This document shows positions 1 through 8,611 of a DNA stretch of 64,000 nt, one piece after another; positions within the stretch are counted from its first letter, which is position 1, and every line of letters begins with the position of its first letter. Both the position numbers and the translations under genes were made by a program. The notes beneath the pieces are model-generated. The model did not search any database, was not told the origin of the DNA, and saw nothing but the letters and a program-made list of their open reading frames with translations. This DNA comes from Roseovarius nubinhibens ISM (GTDB lineage Bacteria; Pseudomonadota; Alphaproteobacteria; Rhodobacterales; Rhodobacteraceae). Where the stretch lies: assembly GCF_000152625.1 (NCBI RefSeq), contig NZ_CH724156.1:3154602-3218601 (forward strand), read 5' to 3'.

Positions 1-1
1 G

Positions 2-505
2 ACCCCGGTCGGCGGCCCCAACCCGCGCGCCGAGAACAACTATGGCCAGATCGTCCGCTGGCGTCCCGATGCCGATGATCACGCGGCGCTGGGCTTTGAC
101 TGGGATCTCTATGTGATGGCGGGCAACCCGGATGTGCATGAAGACGCGCGCAAAGGCTCCGAGAATGTCCACACCGGCAATCTCTTCAATGCGCCGGACG
201 GGATGATGTTCGACAGCACCGGCCTCTTGTGGATCCAGACCGATGGCAAGGACAACAACGAGGGCGATTTCGCCGGCATGGGCAACAACCAGATGCTGGT
301 CGGCGATCCCGTCACCGGCCGGATCGAACGGTTCCTCACCGGGCCCTACGGGGCCGAGGTCACCGGGCTGGCCTGGTCGGCGGATCGGCGCACGATGTTC
401 GTGGGCATTCAGCACCCCGACGCGCCCTTCCCCGATGGCGAAGGGCGTCTGCCGCGCTCGGCGGTGATTGCCGTCTGGCGCGACGATGGCGCAATGGTGG
501 GCTAA
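2..505 (+). CDS. PhoX-family (DUF839) phosphatase, C-terminal part
   Basis: This is the 3' end of a gene that begins before the window; the frame is open from base 2 to a TAA at 503-505 (167 residues). The segments RAENNYGQIVRW and HTGNLFNAPDGMMFDSTGLLW, followed by a conserved QMLVGDP stretch, are typical of the C-terminal half of PhoX-type phosphatases. These are secreted calcium/iron beta-propeller enzymes that release phosphate from organic esters outside the cytoplasm. The N-terminal signal and the upstream promoter lie outside the window, so Tat export and Pho control cannot be checked. It converges on the response regulator gene on the other strand. A related DUF839 protein of unknown activity remains possible. 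Confidence 0.85.
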   Translation, partial: TPVGGPNPRAENNYGQIVRWRPDADDHAALGFDWDLYVMAGNPDVHEDARKGSENVHTGNLFNAPDGMMFDSTGLLWIQTDGKDNNEGDFAGMGNNQMLVGDPVTGRIERFLTGPYGAEVTGLAWSADRRTMFVGIQHPDAPFPDGEGRLPRSAVIAVWRDDGAMVG

Positions 506-519
506 GCCCAGACCCCAAA

Positions 520-543
520 CGCCTCGCCCCAACGGGCGGGGCG
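520..543. terminator. Hairpin between convergent genes
   Basis: CGCCTCGCCC (520-529) pairs with GGGCGGGGCG (534-543), with one T-G wobble and a four-base loop. It lies between the converging ends of the phosphatase and the response regulator. There is no T run, so intrinsic termination is only plausible. Confidence 0.45.
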
Positions 544-551
544 TCCCCGTG

Positions 552-1208
552 TCAGAGGCTCACGCCAGTGCCCTGCAACACGCCATGCTCGAGCGCATAG
601 CGCGTCAGCCCGGCGGTCGAGCTGATGCCGAGCTTGCGCTTGATGTTCTTGCGATGGGTTTCCACCGTGCGCACCGAAATATCGAGCGCCAGCGCCACAT
701 CCTTGTTCGACCTACCTTGCGCCAGTTGCAACAGGATCGTCTGCTCGCGGTTGGTGAGCTGTTCGCGCACCCCGGCACCGCCCTGCGGTTCGAGCGAGCC
801 CTGCGCCCCGGTGCACAGATAGCGTTCGCCGCGCATCACCGCATCGATGGCGAGCTTGATCTCATCCGTCGGCACATCCTTGAGAACATAGCCCATCGCC
901 CCATGGCTCAGCGCCGACGAGATATATTCCGGGCTGTCATGCATGCTCAGGATCAAGATCCGCGTCGCAGGCCGCCGTTCGAGAATGATCTCGGTGGTCG
1001 AGAGCCCGCCAATCCCCGGCATGTTGAGATCGAGCAGGATCACATCGGGCGCGAGCTGTGACACCTGATCGATGATCTGCTGCCCGTCCGACAATGTGGC
1101 GACCACTTCGATATCGTCATAGGTCTCGAGGATCGCTTCGACCCCTTCGGCCACCATCGGGTGATCGTCGACGATTACGATGCGGGTGGGCGCGGGCGTT
1201 TCTGTCAT
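552..1208 (-). CDS. NarL/FixJ-type response regulator
   Basis: This 218-residue protein has a receiver domain with VDDHP at 13-17 and phosphoacceptor Asp60 in ILLDLNMPG. Its C-terminal LuxR-type helix-turn-helix (about 152-195) contains LTNREQTILLQLAQGRSNKDVA and RTVETHRKNIKRKL. It starts directly after the histidine kinase stop codon without a gap, so the two are one transcription unit and a cognate pair. The pair is transcribed away from the TRAP transporter genes, which makes transporter control a reasonable inference. It should bind DNA as a phosphorylated dimer. Confidence 0.92.
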   Translation of the reverse strand: MTETPAPTRIVIVDDHPMVAEGVEAILETYDDIEVVATLSDGQQIIDQVSQLAPDVILLDLNMPGIGGLSTTEIILERRPATRILILSMHDSPEYISSALSHGAMGYVLKDVPTDEIKLAIDAVMRGERYLCTGAQGSLEPQGGAGVREQLTNREQTILLQLAQGRSNKDVALALDISVRTVETHRKNIKRKLGISSTAGLTRYALEHGVLQGTGVSL

Positions 1209-2633
1209 CTAGGCGTTGACCTTGGTTTCGTGGCTGTCATCTTCGGGCGGTAGCATATGCGACAATGGCACGGTGGCTTCAATCACCGTTCCCGCCGAGG
1301 ATGAGAGAATGCGCAACGTCCCGTCAAGCTGATCAATCCGTTCCTGCATGTTCCGCAGACCGAGCCCGGGGGGCAGCCCGGTGCGGGCGCGCGCCGCTTC
1401 GATCCCGAGCCCGTCATCGCTGATCCGCATCGTACCACCGCGCCGGTGACCGCGCAAATCTATGGTCACCCGGCTCGCCGAGGCGTGACGCTCAATATTG
1501 GTGAGCGCCTCCTGCGCGATCCGGTAGAGCGCGATCTTGGCCTCGGGGTCGAGCCGGTTGCGAAACACCACCGTGGCAAATTCCGCCGTGATGCCGCTGC
1601 GCTTGCTGAAATCTTCCGTCAGCGCCTTGAGCGCGGGCCCAAGACCGAGATCGTCGAGCGTGCCGGGCCGCAGATCGCGGCTGATCCGGCGCACCTCCTG
1701 GATGGCCCCCGCGAGATGGGTGATCCCCTTGTCGAGATGATCCGCCGCCCGGTCGTCCCCCGCCACCAGCCGCCGCCGCGCCATGTCGAGCGCATAGCGC
1801 ACCCCGACGAGAAGCTGGCTGATCCCGTCATGCAGCTCGCGCGCGACGCGGCCGCGCTCCTCTTCCTGCGCGTCAAACACCCGTTGGGTGAGCCGCTTGA
1901 GCTTGGCATTGGCGAGCCTGCGCTCGCGGATGGTGATGAAAAGGCCGGAGGTAAAGACCACCAAGAGCGCCACAAGGGCAAAACCGCCGATAAAGAGGAA
2001 ACTGCGCCGCACCCGTTCTTCGACATCGGCCCGCGCCGCCGCCACCGTGGCCAGCACATCGTCGATAAAGACGCCGGTGCCCACCGCCCAGCGCCAATCC
2101 TGCAAGCCGATCACATAGGTGACGATCTGCGCCGGTTTGCCGGTCGACGGCTTGACCCATTCATAGCTGTGATAGCCGCTGCCCTGTTTCGCCAGCCGGA
2201 TGAGCTCGTCGGTGACCGGCACGCCCTCGGGATCGGCGAGCCCTGACCAATTGCGCCCGATAAGATCGGTGTGCCGCGGCGCCACAAGATTATTACCGTC
2301 ATAATCAAAGACAAAGAAATAGCCGTCCTGCCCATAGAGCATCGAGGACAGGATCTGCGTCACCGCCAGCTTGGCAGCCTCATCATCGGGGGCGGCGCGG
2401 CCATAGATATTGATGAAAGAGGTCCGCGCCATGGCGAGATAGTTCTTGAGCTCTTCGCGCTTGGCATGGATGAGCTGGCTTTCCAGCGCGGCAATCTCGC
2501 GATCGGCCAGATGGCGCGACTGCAGCGTGGCAAAGACGGCAATCACCACCGCCGCCGCGATAAAGGGCAGGGTGGCGGTCAGAAACAGTTTCTGCCCGTA
2601 ATTTTGCCAAAGCCGATCAGTTAAACGTCGCAT
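1209..2633 (-). CDS. Cache-domain sensor histidine kinase (HisKA_3)
   Basis: This is a 474-residue membrane sensor kinase. A first membrane helix (about 17-37) is followed by a periplasmic Cache-type domain (about 40-195) containing YGQDGYFFVFDYDG and GLQDWRWAVGTG. A second helix lies at about 211-234. The cytoplasmic part has a HisKA_3 dimerisation motif, RVARELHDGISQLL, with phosphoacceptor His268, and a HATPase domain with NIERHA, DDGLGI and GLGLRNM. Cache domains of this kind usually bind small carboxylates, which fits the divergent TRAP genes. It is the likely partner of the response regulator immediately downstream. Confidence 0.92.
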   Translation of the reverse strand: MRRLTDRLWQNYGQKLFLTATLPFIAAAVVIAVFATLQSRHLADREIAALESQLIHAKREELKNYLAMARTSFINIYGRAAPDDEAAKLAVTQILSSMLYGQDGYFFVFDYDGNNLVAPRHTDLIGRNWSGLADPEGVPVTDELIRLAKQGSGYHSYEWVKPSTGKPAQIVTYVIGLQDWRWAVGTGVFIDDVLATVAAARADVEERVRRSFLFIGGFALVALLVVFTSGLFITIRERRLANAKLKRLTQRVFDAQEEERGRVARELHDGISQLLVGVRYALDMARRRLVAGDDRAADHLDKGITHLAGAIQEVRRISRDLRPGTLDDLGLGPALKALTEDFSKRSGITAEFATVVFRNRLDPEAKIALYRIAQEALTNIERHASASRVTIDLRGHRRGGTMRISDDGLGIEAARARTGLPPGLGLRNMQERIDQLDGTLRILSSSAGTVIEATVPLSHMLPPEDDSHETKVNA

Positions 2634-2637
2634 CGCC

Positions 2638-2666
2638 GAATCGTTACGCGCAATTTGGAACGATTC
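2638..2666. promoter_or_regulatory. 8-bp inverted repeat next to the kinase start
   Basis: GAATCGTT (2638-2645) and AACGATTC (2659-2666) are perfect inverted repeats separated by 13 bases. They lie just upstream of the kinase ATG, in the 224-base divergent region shared with the TRAP operon. A dimeric regulator, perhaps the adjacent response regulator, could bind here. This is inference from position and symmetry. Confidence 0.35.
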
Positions 2667-2857
2667 CCAGAATTTCCGGTGCGAAACTGGGTCATATGCC
2701 TAAAGTTAAGGCAGGTTTTGGGTGTATAGTTTCTGTTTATACGCAGTAGTCGGTATTTCCTAAACCGCCGACATTGGCTAGCGTTGAAAGTCTTGTAACG
2801 GTCCGCGCGGGTGTGGAGGCACGCGCGCAGAAAACTTATCTGGGAGGGTATATCTTA

Positions 2858-3940
2858 ATGGATCGTCGTTCTTTTCTGACAAAATCCGCGCTGGGCGGGA
2901 CCGCAGCCGCGGCCTCGACGCTGGCCGCACCGGCCTATGCACAGGGCAACCGCACGCTGACCATGGTCACCACCTGGGGCCGGGGTCTGGCAGGCGTGTT
3001 CGACGCCGCGCAAAAGGCCGCTGACAACATCAACGCCATGGCCGATGGCCAGCTCACCGTCGACGTCAAGGGCGCGGGCGAGCTTGTCGGCGCGTTCGAG
3101 GTCTTCGACGCCGTGACCGCCGGTCAGGCCGACATGTACCACGGCGCCGACTATTATTTCGTGGGCCAGCACCCGGCCTATGCGTTCTTTACCTCGGTGC
3201 CCTTTGGCATGACCGCGCAGGAACTCGTCAACTGGTACTACCATGGCGGCGGACAAGAGTTCCACGACGAGCTGGGTCAGATCTTTGGTCTGAAATCCTT
3301 CCTCGCGGGCAACACCGGCGCGCAGGCTGGCGGCTGGTTCTCCAAGGAAATCAAAGGCCCCGAAGATTTCAACGGCCTCAAGTTCCGGATGCCCGGCCTC
3401 GGTGGCAAGGCGCTCGGCAAGCTCGGCGCAAGCGTCCAGAACCTGCCCGGTGCCGAAGTGTATCAGGCGCTGGCCTCCGGCGCGATTGACGGCACCGAAT
3501 GGATCGGCCCCTGGGCGGATGAAAAGGCCGGTTTCCAGGAGATCACCAAGATCTACTACACCGCCGGGTTCCACGAGCCGGGCGCCGGTCTCTCGATCGG
3601 GATGAACCGCGAAGTCTTTGAAAGCCTCACCCCGGCGCAGCAGAAGATCGTCGAGATCGCCTGTGCCGAGGCGCATCAATGGAACCTCGCACAATTCCTG
3701 TCGAACAACTCGGCCGCACTTGGCCGTCTGCAATCGGCCGGCGTGAAAACCATGGAATTCCCCGACAGCGTCTGGGACGCCTTCGGTGGTGCCGCCGACG
3801 CGGTGCATCAGGAGAACATGGGCGACGACATCTACAAACGCGTCTACGACAGCTACATGGCGTCGATGCGGTCGTCCTCGGCCTGGATCGCCAAATCGGA
3901 CGGTGCCTATTCCAAGCAACGCGACCGCGTGCTCGGCTAA
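2858..3940 (+). CDS. TRAP transporter solute-binding protein (TakP/FcbT1-like DctP)
   Basis: I start this gene at ATG 2858, preceded by GGGAGGG, rather than at an upstream in-frame ATG. The product then has 360 residues and a Tat-like signal (MDRRSFLTKSALGG ... APAYA). The mature part is a periplasmic DctP-fold binding protein. ASGAIDGTEWIGPW and YTAGFHEPGAGLSIGMN are typical of the branch whose known members bind 2-oxo acids or other monocarboxylates. It heads a three-gene TRAP set and is followed by a strong hairpin that may keep binding-protein levels above those of the membrane subunits. The ligand cannot be read from the sequence. Confidence 0.9.
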   Translation: MDRRSFLTKSALGGTAAAASTLAAPAYAQGNRTLTMVTTWGRGLAGVFDAAQKAADNINAMADGQLTVDVKGAGELVGAFEVFDAVTAGQADMYHGADYYFVGQHPAYAFFTSVPFGMTAQELVNWYYHGGGQEFHDELGQIFGLKSFLAGNTGAQAGGWFSKEIKGPEDFNGLKFRMPGLGGKALGKLGASVQNLPGAEVYQALASGAIDGTEWIGPWADEKAGFQEITKIYYTAGFHEPGAGLSIGMNREVFESLTPAQQKIVEIACAEAHQWNLAQFLSNNSAALGRLQSAGVKTMEFPDSVWDAFGGAADAVHQENMGDDIYKRVYDSYMASMRSSSAWIAKSDGAYSKQRDRVLG

Positions 3941-3958
3941 GCCCCACTCTCACCTGTC

Positions 3959-3990
3959 GGCGGGGCCCGGATTATGCACCGGGCTCCGCC
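3959..3990 (+). promoter_or_regulatory. Intercistronic hairpin between TRAP dctP and dctQ
   Basis: GGCGGGGCCCGG (3959-3970) pairs with CCGGGCTCCGCC (3979-3990), 12 pairs with one wobble and an eight-base loop. No T run follows. Such stems often stabilise the upstream binding-protein message or attenuate downstream transcription. Confidence 0.55.
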
Positions 3991-4044
3991 ATTGTGCTGT
4001 AAGATAAGGTCCATGTTGGACCAAAAAAGGGACATGGGGGAGCG

Positions 4045-4935
4045 ATGCTGGACGCGATCATCTGGTTTTTCCAGAATATCGGCTTGGCCTTCTACAATCT
4101 TGCCTATGCAGTGACCCACCCGGGGCTGTGGCTGGATTGGTCAAACAACGAGGCCATCATGCGGGTCGTCTATTATGGCGGCTCGATAGAGTTTTTCTTC
4201 GTGGTGTTTACCGCCTTTCTGGTGGTCTCCGCGATCGGGTTCTGGCGCAACAGTTTCATGTGGGGCTGTGTGCGGGTGCTCGAAGGCTTTGCCAACACGG
4301 TGGGACGGTTCGCCGCCTGGGCGGGCCTGTTGATGGTGCTGCAACAGATCGTCATCGTCTTCCTGCAACGGGTCTTTGTGCGGCCGGACATCGCCTTTGG
4401 CTTTGGCATCCCGCTGCAGATGGACATCAGCTGGTGGTCGGAAGAGCTCAAGCTCTACAACGCGCTCGTCGTCTGCCTCTGCGCCACCTACACCTTTGTC
4501 CAAGGCAGCCATGTCCGCGTCGATCTCGTCTATTCGGCGGTGAAATACCGCACCAAGAAGATGATCGACATGATCGGCAGCCTGATCTTCATGATGCCCG
4601 CCGCGGTGCTCATGTGGATGTATGGCTGGTATTTCATGTGGCGCCATCTCATCACACCCAAACCCTCGGCCAGCGACACGCTCGACCGGCTCTTGATGAA
4701 ATCCCGCGCGGTGCGCTGGAACGTCGAGACCATCGGCTTTAGCCCCAACGGGTTCAACGGCTATTTCCTCTTCAAGGTGCTGCTGGTTCTGTTCACCGCC
4801 ATGGTGTTCCTGCATGCCATCGCCTTCTTCTACCGCTCCTATCTCGAGTGGAAGGAAGGACCCGAGAGCGAAGGCAAATATCTCGACCGCGACACGTTGG
4901 GCGCGGGTGAAGAAGCCTATGAAGGCACGCATTAA
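4045..4935 (+). CDS. TRAP transporter small permease subunit (DctQ)
   Basis: This is a 296-residue inner-membrane protein, clearly longer than the usual 160-200 residue DctQ. Hydrophobic segments lie near residues 42-72, 92-115, 140-155, 175-200 and 245-268. The order binding protein, this protein, large permease identifies it as the small TRAP membrane subunit, and the extra length fits the FcbT2-type branch. It starts 105 bases after the binding protein gene and ends 15 bases before the large subunit, so it should be co-translated with the latter. A charged C-terminal tail (about 270-296) is probably cytoplasmic. Confidence 0.88.
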   Translation: MLDAIIWFFQNIGLAFYNLAYAVTHPGLWLDWSNNEAIMRVVYYGGSIEFFFVVFTAFLVVSAIGFWRNSFMWGCVRVLEGFANTVGRFAAWAGLLMVLQQIVIVFLQRVFVRPDIAFGFGIPLQMDISWWSEELKLYNALVVCLCATYTFVQGSHVRVDLVYSAVKYRTKKMIDMIGSLIFMMPAAVLMWMYGWYFMWRHLITPKPSASDTLDRLLMKSRAVRWNVETIGFSPNGFNGYFLFKVLLVLFTAMVFLHAIAFFYRSYLEWKEGPESEGKYLDRDTLGAGEEAYEGTH

Positions 4936-4950
4936 CGAGGGGCGGGACAC

Positions 4951-7308
4951 ATGCTTTTTGGACTAGACGGCGTCGAAATCGGCCTGATCATTGTATTTCT
5001 GTGCCTTTTCGGTGCGATCCTCTCTGGCTTTCCGGTGGCCTTCTCCATCGGTGGCGCAGGGGTCATCTCTTTCGCGATCATCGCGGCGCTCGACAGCTCG
5101 GGCCTGCTGATCCATCAGGCCATCGACACATCGAGCGAGGCCTACCGACAAATCATCGCCTCGGGCGTCAAGCCCGAGACCATATCGGTTTTCCGATACC
5201 CGGATTTGCCACGCTATGCCCAACCCGTCTTTGATCGCGGCTGGGAAGTGGCGCTCGACCGGAACGTCTCCTTCATCGTCAACCGGATGAACGAACGGGT
5301 GCTCGCGGGCGCCTCGATCGAAACGCTCCTGGCAGTTCTGATGTTCGTGCTGATGGGCATCACGCTCGAACGCTCGAAGATCGCCAATGATCTGCTGACC
5401 ACCATGGCGCGCGTCTTTGGCCCGCTGCCCGGCGGTCTGGCGGTGTCGGTGGTCGTCGTCGGCGCTTTCCTTGCCGCCTCGACCGGGATCGTCGGTGCCA
5501 CCGTGGTGACCATGGGCCTCCTGAGCCTGCCCACCATGCTGCGCAACAACTATTCCCCCGAGATTGCCACCGGGGTCATCGCGGCCTCGGGCACGCTGGG
5601 GCAGATCATTCCGCCCTCGATCGTGATCGTTCTGCTCGGCACGCTGGCGGGCGATCTCTATTCCGTGGCGCAAGAGGCGCGGGCACAGGAGGTCGGCTGT
5701 TCCGACGCGCTCACCTATCTGGGCGAACCGGCAGTCGTTTCCGTCGGCACGCTTTTTCAGGCGGCGCTCTTGCCGGGCATCCTGCTGGCGCTGCTCTACG
5801 GGCTCTATGCCTTTGGTTATGCGCTTTTGAACCCGTCCAAGGCCCCGGCGGTCCGGTTCACCGGTGAACCCGGTTCTGAGACCACAACCCGTGGCGAGAA
5901 ATTCACCTGGTTCGTTGGCGCGCCCGTCGCGCTCATCGTCGGGCTGATGCTCGCCAGCCAGGTCAATATCGTCGGCAGCCAGAGCCTCACCGTCGACACC
6001 TTTACCTCGCGTGGCGAAGGCGCATCCCTGCGCACCAATGTAAGCGCCGAGTGCAAGACGGCGATGATCGATCTCCACGGCCAATCGGCCTGGGATGCGG
6101 CCCTCGCCGAACAGGCCGAGATCGACGCGGCAGGCGGCGTGCAGGAAAGCACCCGGTTGAGCCCCGAACAGATCGCCGAGGCTCGGCTCGCCAAGATCGA
6201 CGATGCCGCGCCCATCGGCACCGGCGTCGCCACGATCCTGCTGATCCTGTCGCTGGTTCTGGTCATGGGCCGGGGCATCGCGCCCAGCGCCTCGGCGCGG
6301 CCTCTGATCATCGGTGGCATCGGGGTGATACTGGCGCTTCTCGCCGATATCCTGCTCATCGGTCCGGCCATGTCCTCGGGGGCCAGCATCCTGATCCTGC
6401 TCATCCCCTATGGTCTCGTGCTCTATGGCGCGGGTCATGCGGCGGGGCGGCTGGCGCAGAACGATCTCATCCGGGTGGTCTTTCCGCCGCTGGTGCTGAT
6501 CGTCGCGGTGCTCGGCTCGATCCTGGGCGGCATCACCAACCCGACGCCCGCCGCGGCGCTCGGCGCGGGCGGGGCCATCATGCTGGCGGCCTATCGCAAG
6601 CTCAAGGACGAGGAACGCTCGGGCAAGATCATCATCTGGGCGACACTGGCCATCGTGCTGGCGATCCTGATCGGCATCAATTTCGACCTGCGCATCAACA
6701 TCTCTGATGTGACCTTCGAGACATGGGTCGCCTTCTTCTTTGCCAAGGCGGCCTATCTCTTTGCGCTCTTCGGTCTGCTGTTCAGCTGCTGGGTGCTCTT
6801 TGCCGGCGGGGTGCTGACCCCGGTGGTGCGCGAGACGGCCAAGGTGACCTCGATGGTCTTTACCATCCTGATCGGGTCGCAGCTTCTCAACCTCGTGGTG
6901 ATCTCCTTCGGGGGCGAGCATTACATTCAGCAATTCCTGCGCAGTTTCGACAGCGAGTTCCAGGTCTTCCTGATCGTGATGCTGGTGCTCTTCGTGCTCG
7001 GCTTCGTGCTCGACTTCCTCGAGATCATCTACATCGTGATCCCGATTGTCGGGCCGGTCATCTATGGCGGCACCTTCGATCCGAAATGGGTGACGATCAT
7101 GATCGCGGTCAACCTGCAGACCTCCTTCCTCACGCCGCCATTTGGCTTTGCGCTGTTCTACCTGCGCGGCGTGGCCCCGAAAGAGGTCACCACCGGCCAT
7201 ATCTACCGGGGCGTGGCACCGTTCGTGCTGATCCAGGTGGTGGGGCTGGCGATCCTGTGGTTCTTCCCGGCGATCGTGACCATCGTGCCGGCACTGATCC
7301 CGAACTGA
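4951..7308 (+). CDS. TRAP transporter large permease subunit, expanded DctM
   Basis: This 785-residue polytopic protein is nearly twice the normal DctM length of about 430. The N-terminal GFPVAFSIGGAG, central AASGTLGQIIPPSIVIVLLG and C-terminal LQTSFLTPPFGFALFYLRG blocks are standard DctM signatures for the Na+-coupled transport core. Two additions are visible: a segment near residues 50-110, and a large one from about 215 to 600 that has extra membrane helices and a hydrophilic portion near 345-425. Expanded subunits of this kind occur with the FcbT/TakP-type binding proteins. It is the last gene of the operon and is followed by a strong terminator. Confidence 0.9.
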   Translation: MLFGLDGVEIGLIIVFLCLFGAILSGFPVAFSIGGAGVISFAIIAALDSSGLLIHQAIDTSSEAYRQIIASGVKPETISVFRYPDLPRYAQPVFDRGWEVALDRNVSFIVNRMNERVLAGASIETLLAVLMFVLMGITLERSKIANDLLTTMARVFGPLPGGLAVSVVVVGAFLAASTGIVGATVVTMGLLSLPTMLRNNYSPEIATGVIAASGTLGQIIPPSIVIVLLGTLAGDLYSVAQEARAQEVGCSDALTYLGEPAVVSVGTLFQAALLPGILLALLYGLYAFGYALLNPSKAPAVRFTGEPGSETTTRGEKFTWFVGAPVALIVGLMLASQVNIVGSQSLTVDTFTSRGEGASLRTNVSAECKTAMIDLHGQSAWDAALAEQAEIDAAGGVQESTRLSPEQIAEARLAKIDDAAPIGTGVATILLILSLVLVMGRGIAPSASARPLIIGGIGVILALLADILLIGPAMSSGASILILLIPYGLVLYGAGHAAGRLAQNDLIRVVFPPLVLIVAVLGSILGGITNPTPAAALGAGGAIMLAAYRKLKDEERSGKIIIWATLAIVLAILIGINFDLRINISDVTFETWVAFFFAKAAYLFALFGLLFSCWVLFAGGVLTPVVRETAKVTSMVFTILIGSQLLNLVVISFGGEHYIQQFLRSFDSEFQVFLIVMLVLFVLGFVLDFLEIIYIVIPIVGPVIYGGTFDPKWVTIMIAVNLQTSFLTPPFGFALFYLRGVAPKEVTTGHIYRGVAPFVLIQVVGLAILWFFPAIVTIVPALIPN

Positions 7309-7348
7309 TCGGGGGTGCAGTCAGAGCTGCAACCAGAGATAAGGGCAG

Positions 7349-7376
7349 GGGCCGGTCGCAGGACCGGCCCTTTTTT
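7349..7376 (+). terminator. Rho-independent terminator of the TRAP operon
   Basis: GGGCCGGTC (7349-7357), loop GCAG, and GACCGGCCC (7362-7370) form a perfect 9-bp stem followed by six T residues (7371-7376). It lies 40 bases after the large permease stop codon. Confidence 0.95.
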
Positions 7377-7427
7377 CCGTTAGGTGTAACCGCAGTGACT
7401 TCTCTAACTATCTAAGGAGCGTAAGAA

Positions 7428-7520
7428 ATGAAGATGCATCAGGAGGGCGTCCATTGCCAATCGACACCGAGATTTACACTCACCCTGATTGGGCTAAAGA
7501 TCATCTCACTTGTTATTTGA
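7428..7520 (+). CDS. Possible 30-residue leader peptide
   Basis: An ATG at 7428 has an excellent ribosome site, AAGGAG, about eight bases upstream. It opens a 30-codon frame ending in TGA at 7518-7520. The frame overlaps the start of the 244-residue orphan gene in another frame. The peptide begins MKMHQEGVHCQ and has a hydrophobic end (IGLKIISLVI). It could be a translated leader that couples to the downstream TTG start, or chance. Only the strength of the ribosome site supports it. Confidence 0.25.
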   Translation: MKMHQEGVHCQSTPRFTLTLIGLKIISLVI

Positions 7521-8188
7521 AGACAAGCTACAATAACCAGGTTGCGACATTCGCAAACTTTAGAGATCAAGCACGCGATGTTGTTGAGATTGATAGGATT
7601 TTCTTCAAGCTTCTAAGCGATGTAGTCGATCCGAAACCGCTATACCCATATGATTTCCTGACCCGCGGTCACTCCGCATTCATGGCAGCCTCCGGTGCGA
7701 CAATGGCTGGGCAAATTTTCGAGGCACAGTGTCAATTGCGCCTTTGCCTAGAGAATGCAGCGTATGCTTTTCATATTTTAGATAATCGTGATCTATGGGA
7801 AAAATGGATGGCACGGCATGACAGCAAGAGGTGCCTCGAAAACGTTCGTAAAGAGTTTTCCTTTGGGAACGTGTCGCGGAGTATCAAAGAGGTTCGGCCT
7901 GAAATTGCGGGCGCTTTTGTTGAGTTGTATGACCGCTGCATAGATTTTGGCGCACATCCCAATGAGCGTGGATTCACATCGAACAGAAAAATAGTGGATC
8001 AAGAAGATGGCAGTAAAAGGTTCCTGAATACATACCTGAACTGTGCGGAAGATATGATGCAATTTGGTCTTAGGACGCTTTGTCAGGTTGGTCTTATAAG
8101 TTTTGCAATCGCGAGAGAAATCTACCCGGAATGGGTGGCGCGCAAGGGCTTGAATAGCAGCTTTGAAGAAATGGCTAAGCGATACTGA
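7454..8188 (+). CDS. Hypothetical protein, AT-rich orphan
   Basis: This 244-residue protein is not one I recognise. Translation probably begins at TTG 7454, seven bases after AGGAGGG; no in-frame ATG is nearby. It is mostly alpha-helical with no signal peptide or membrane helix. Segments such as CQLRLCLENAAYAFHIL and YDRCIDFGAHPNERG faintly recall HEPN-like or DUF5677-like helical proteins, but this is weak. Base and codon use differ strikingly from the surroundings: A/T-ending codons are common, while its neighbours are strongly G/C-ending. It stands alone after a terminator, which suggests recent horizontal acquisition. No integrase or flanking repeat is visible. Confidence 0.75.
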   Translation: MPIDTEIYTHPDWAKDHLTCYLKTSYNNQVATFANFRDQARDVVEIDRIFFKLLSDVVDPKPLYPYDFLTRGHSAFMAASGATMAGQIFEAQCQLRLCLENAAYAFHILDNRDLWEKWMARHDSKRCLENVRKEFSFGNVSRSIKEVRPEIAGAFVELYDRCIDFGAHPNERGFTSNRKIVDQEDGSKRFLNTYLNCAEDMMQFGLRTLCQVGLISFAIAREIYPEWVARKGLNSSFEEMAKRY

Positions 8189-8272
8189 GTTTCAGGTCTT
8201 GCCGACTATCAAGACCGAGGTTTTGGCCAGTGCGATTTGGGCGTTGAATAGAGAAGTAGAGGCAGACATCCG

Positions 8273-8611
8273 ATGTCCATTTCCCGCGACACGGCCCCGC
8301 ATTACATCTGGGGCGCGGCCTGCGATGGCTGGCATCTGGTCGAGGGGGCGGATCTCTCGGTGATCGAGGAACGGATGCCACCCGGTACGTCCGAGACCCG
8401 CCACAGCCATGCGCAGGCAAGGCAATTCTTCTATGTGCTGGGCGGCGCGCTCACCCTCGAACGGGACGGCACGCGCCATGTGCTGAGCAAAGGGCAGGGG
8501 ATCGAGATCGCCCCCGGCACGCCGCATCAGGCGCTGAACGAAGGAGATGCGGACGCGGTCTTTCTGGTGATCTCCAGCCCCCGCGCGCAAACCGACCGCC
8601 AGCCCGCCTAG
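8273..8611 (+). CDS. Cupin-domain protein
   Basis: This 112-residue protein is a single small beta-barrel cupin. The first motif is PGTSETRHSHAQARQFFYVLGG, with metal-type histidines in HSH and Gln where Glu is usual. The second is APGTPHQALNEGD with the further His. Such proteins bind a metal and act as small enzymes or ligand-binding proteins; no substrate is evident. Its stop codon overlaps that of the opposing Lrp gene in a shared CTAG. GC content has returned to the local norm here, so the imported-looking segment ends before this gene. Confidence 0.85.
   Translation: MSISRDTAPHYIWGAACDGWHLVEGADLSVIEERMPPGTSETRHSHAQARQFFYVLGGALTLERDGTRHVLSKGQGIEIAPGTPHQALNEGDADAVFLVISSPRAQTDRQPA

Noticed and set aside
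4963-7200. A 745-codon open frame antisense to the TRAP large subunit
   Set aside because: It is a GC-driven shadow frame rich in Arg, Asp, His and Gln. The plus-strand frame has clear DctM motifs.
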